Shown: positions 63,748-64,000 of the stretch, piece after piece
Position numbering within the stretch: the stretch's first letter is position 1
Layout of the letters: every line of letters starts with the position of its first letter
NCBI RefSeq assembly: GCF_900102675.1
Contig: NZ_FMYX01000002.1
Location: 372,001 to 436,000, forward strand
Source: Pseudomonas guariconensis
Lineage (GTDB): Bacteria > Pseudomonadota > Gammaproteobacteria > Pseudomonadales > Pseudomonadaceae
Direction of reading: 5' to 3'
DNA length: 64,000 bases
Position numbers and translations under genes: made by a program
Notes under the pieces: model-generated
What the model was told of the DNA's origin: nothing
The model's input: the letters and a program-made list of their open reading frames with translations, nothing else
Databases searched by the model: none

Positions 63748-63999
63748 TCAGCCAAGGCGCTGATCGATGAAGGCGAAGTAGCGCTGGCGAATGGCCGGCA
63801 ACTCGTTGGCCAGATGATGACGCGCCTCGGGCAGCATGAGGATCTGCGGCTCGGCGAACTTGGCCTTGAGCACCTTGAGGTTGTAGGGCCAATCCACCGT
63901 GGCGTCGGCTTCCCCCTGCACGATCACCGGTCGCCGCACGCTGCGCGGCGCGGCCTCGATACGCTTGACCCAGGCCACCAGGGCCCCGACCCAGGCCGT
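63748..63999 (-). CDS. Alpha/beta hydrolase, C-terminal part (cut by window edge)
   Basis: The frame is open to the right edge, so only the last 83 residues are seen. PVIVQGEADATVDW looks like the strand and loop with the catalytic Asp, and LPEARHHLANE holds the catalytic His of an alpha/beta hydrolase (serine aminopeptidase S33 / monoacylglycerol lipase style). The stop lies next to the DUF2059 stop. Substrate cannot be judged from this fragment. Confidence 0.8.
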   Translation of the reverse strand, partial: TAWVGALVAWVKRIEAAPRSVRRPVIVQGEADATVDWPYNLKVLKAKFAEPQILMLPEARHHLANELPAIRQRYFAFIDQRLG

Positions 64000-64000
64000 C

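Overview
This 64 kb window is chromosomal DNA from a fluorescent Pseudomonas of the P. putida type. The evidence is high GC, core-gene orders that I recognise from Pseudomonas (rpoH-ftsXEY, the lao cluster beside coaD and fdx, cadA/cadR, the rppH-ptsP pair, serA facing a D-2-hydroxyglutarate dehydrogenase), and many copies of a REP element built on CGCGGGTTTACCCGCG. I see no rRNA, tRNA, CRISPR array, prophage or insertion sequence. Almost all of it is densely packed core or shell genome. No sequence searches were run; all calls come from reading motifs and gene order.

Layout. 1-6.4 kb: end of rdgB, hemW, a DUF3392 protein, a lower-GC secreted trypsin-like protease gene, then trmB, thiG, thiS and a DUF423 gene on the minus strand, and mtgA. 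6.5-10.7 kb: rpoH and ftsX-ftsE-ftsY. 10.9-17.2 kb: a periplasmic M16 peptidase pair, rsmD, then a second M16 pair that lacks export signals. 17.3-24.6 kb: yheT-like hydrolase, sulfurtransferase, the long-chain alcohol oxidation cluster laoR/laoC-laoB-laoA, coaD, ferredoxin. 24.7-33.4 kb: mutM, HDOD protein, PfpI protein, rlmI, ilvD, phosphorylcholine phosphatase, cystine transporter tcyP. 33.5-36.8 kb: folA and an overlapping DUF2868/DUF3482 membrane-protein and GTPase pair. 36.9-42.4 kb: a 2-aminoethylphosphonate-type uptake locus (LysR regulator, ABC transporter, PhnZ-like HD oxygenase). 42.4-47.9 kb: cadA/cadR metal resistance, thyA, lgt, TauE-like exporter. 48-54.7 kb: NRDE protein, ptsP, rppH, DUF2269 protein, ilvA, rpiA. 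54.8-64 kb: two SdiA-regulated paralogues, FAH-family hydrolase, D-2-hydroxyglutarate dehydrogenase, serA, DUF4399 protein, a one-lobe solute-binding protein, DUF523 protein, Fe(II)/2OG dioxygenase, DUF2059 protein and the end of an alpha/beta hydrolase gene.

How the genes work together. Several neighbours form functional units: thiS/thiG (thiazole synthesis), ftsE/ftsX (division-linked ABC complex), laoABC under LaoR, cadA under CadR, and serA with the dehydrogenase that removes its by-product. The items most worth a second look are the cytoplasmic M16 pair next to its exported counterpart, the PhnZ-like oxygenase that keeps its whole metal site but has no PhnY partner here, the solute-binding protein that has lost lobe 2, the trypsin-like cassette, and several unassigned palindromes in divergent promoter regions.
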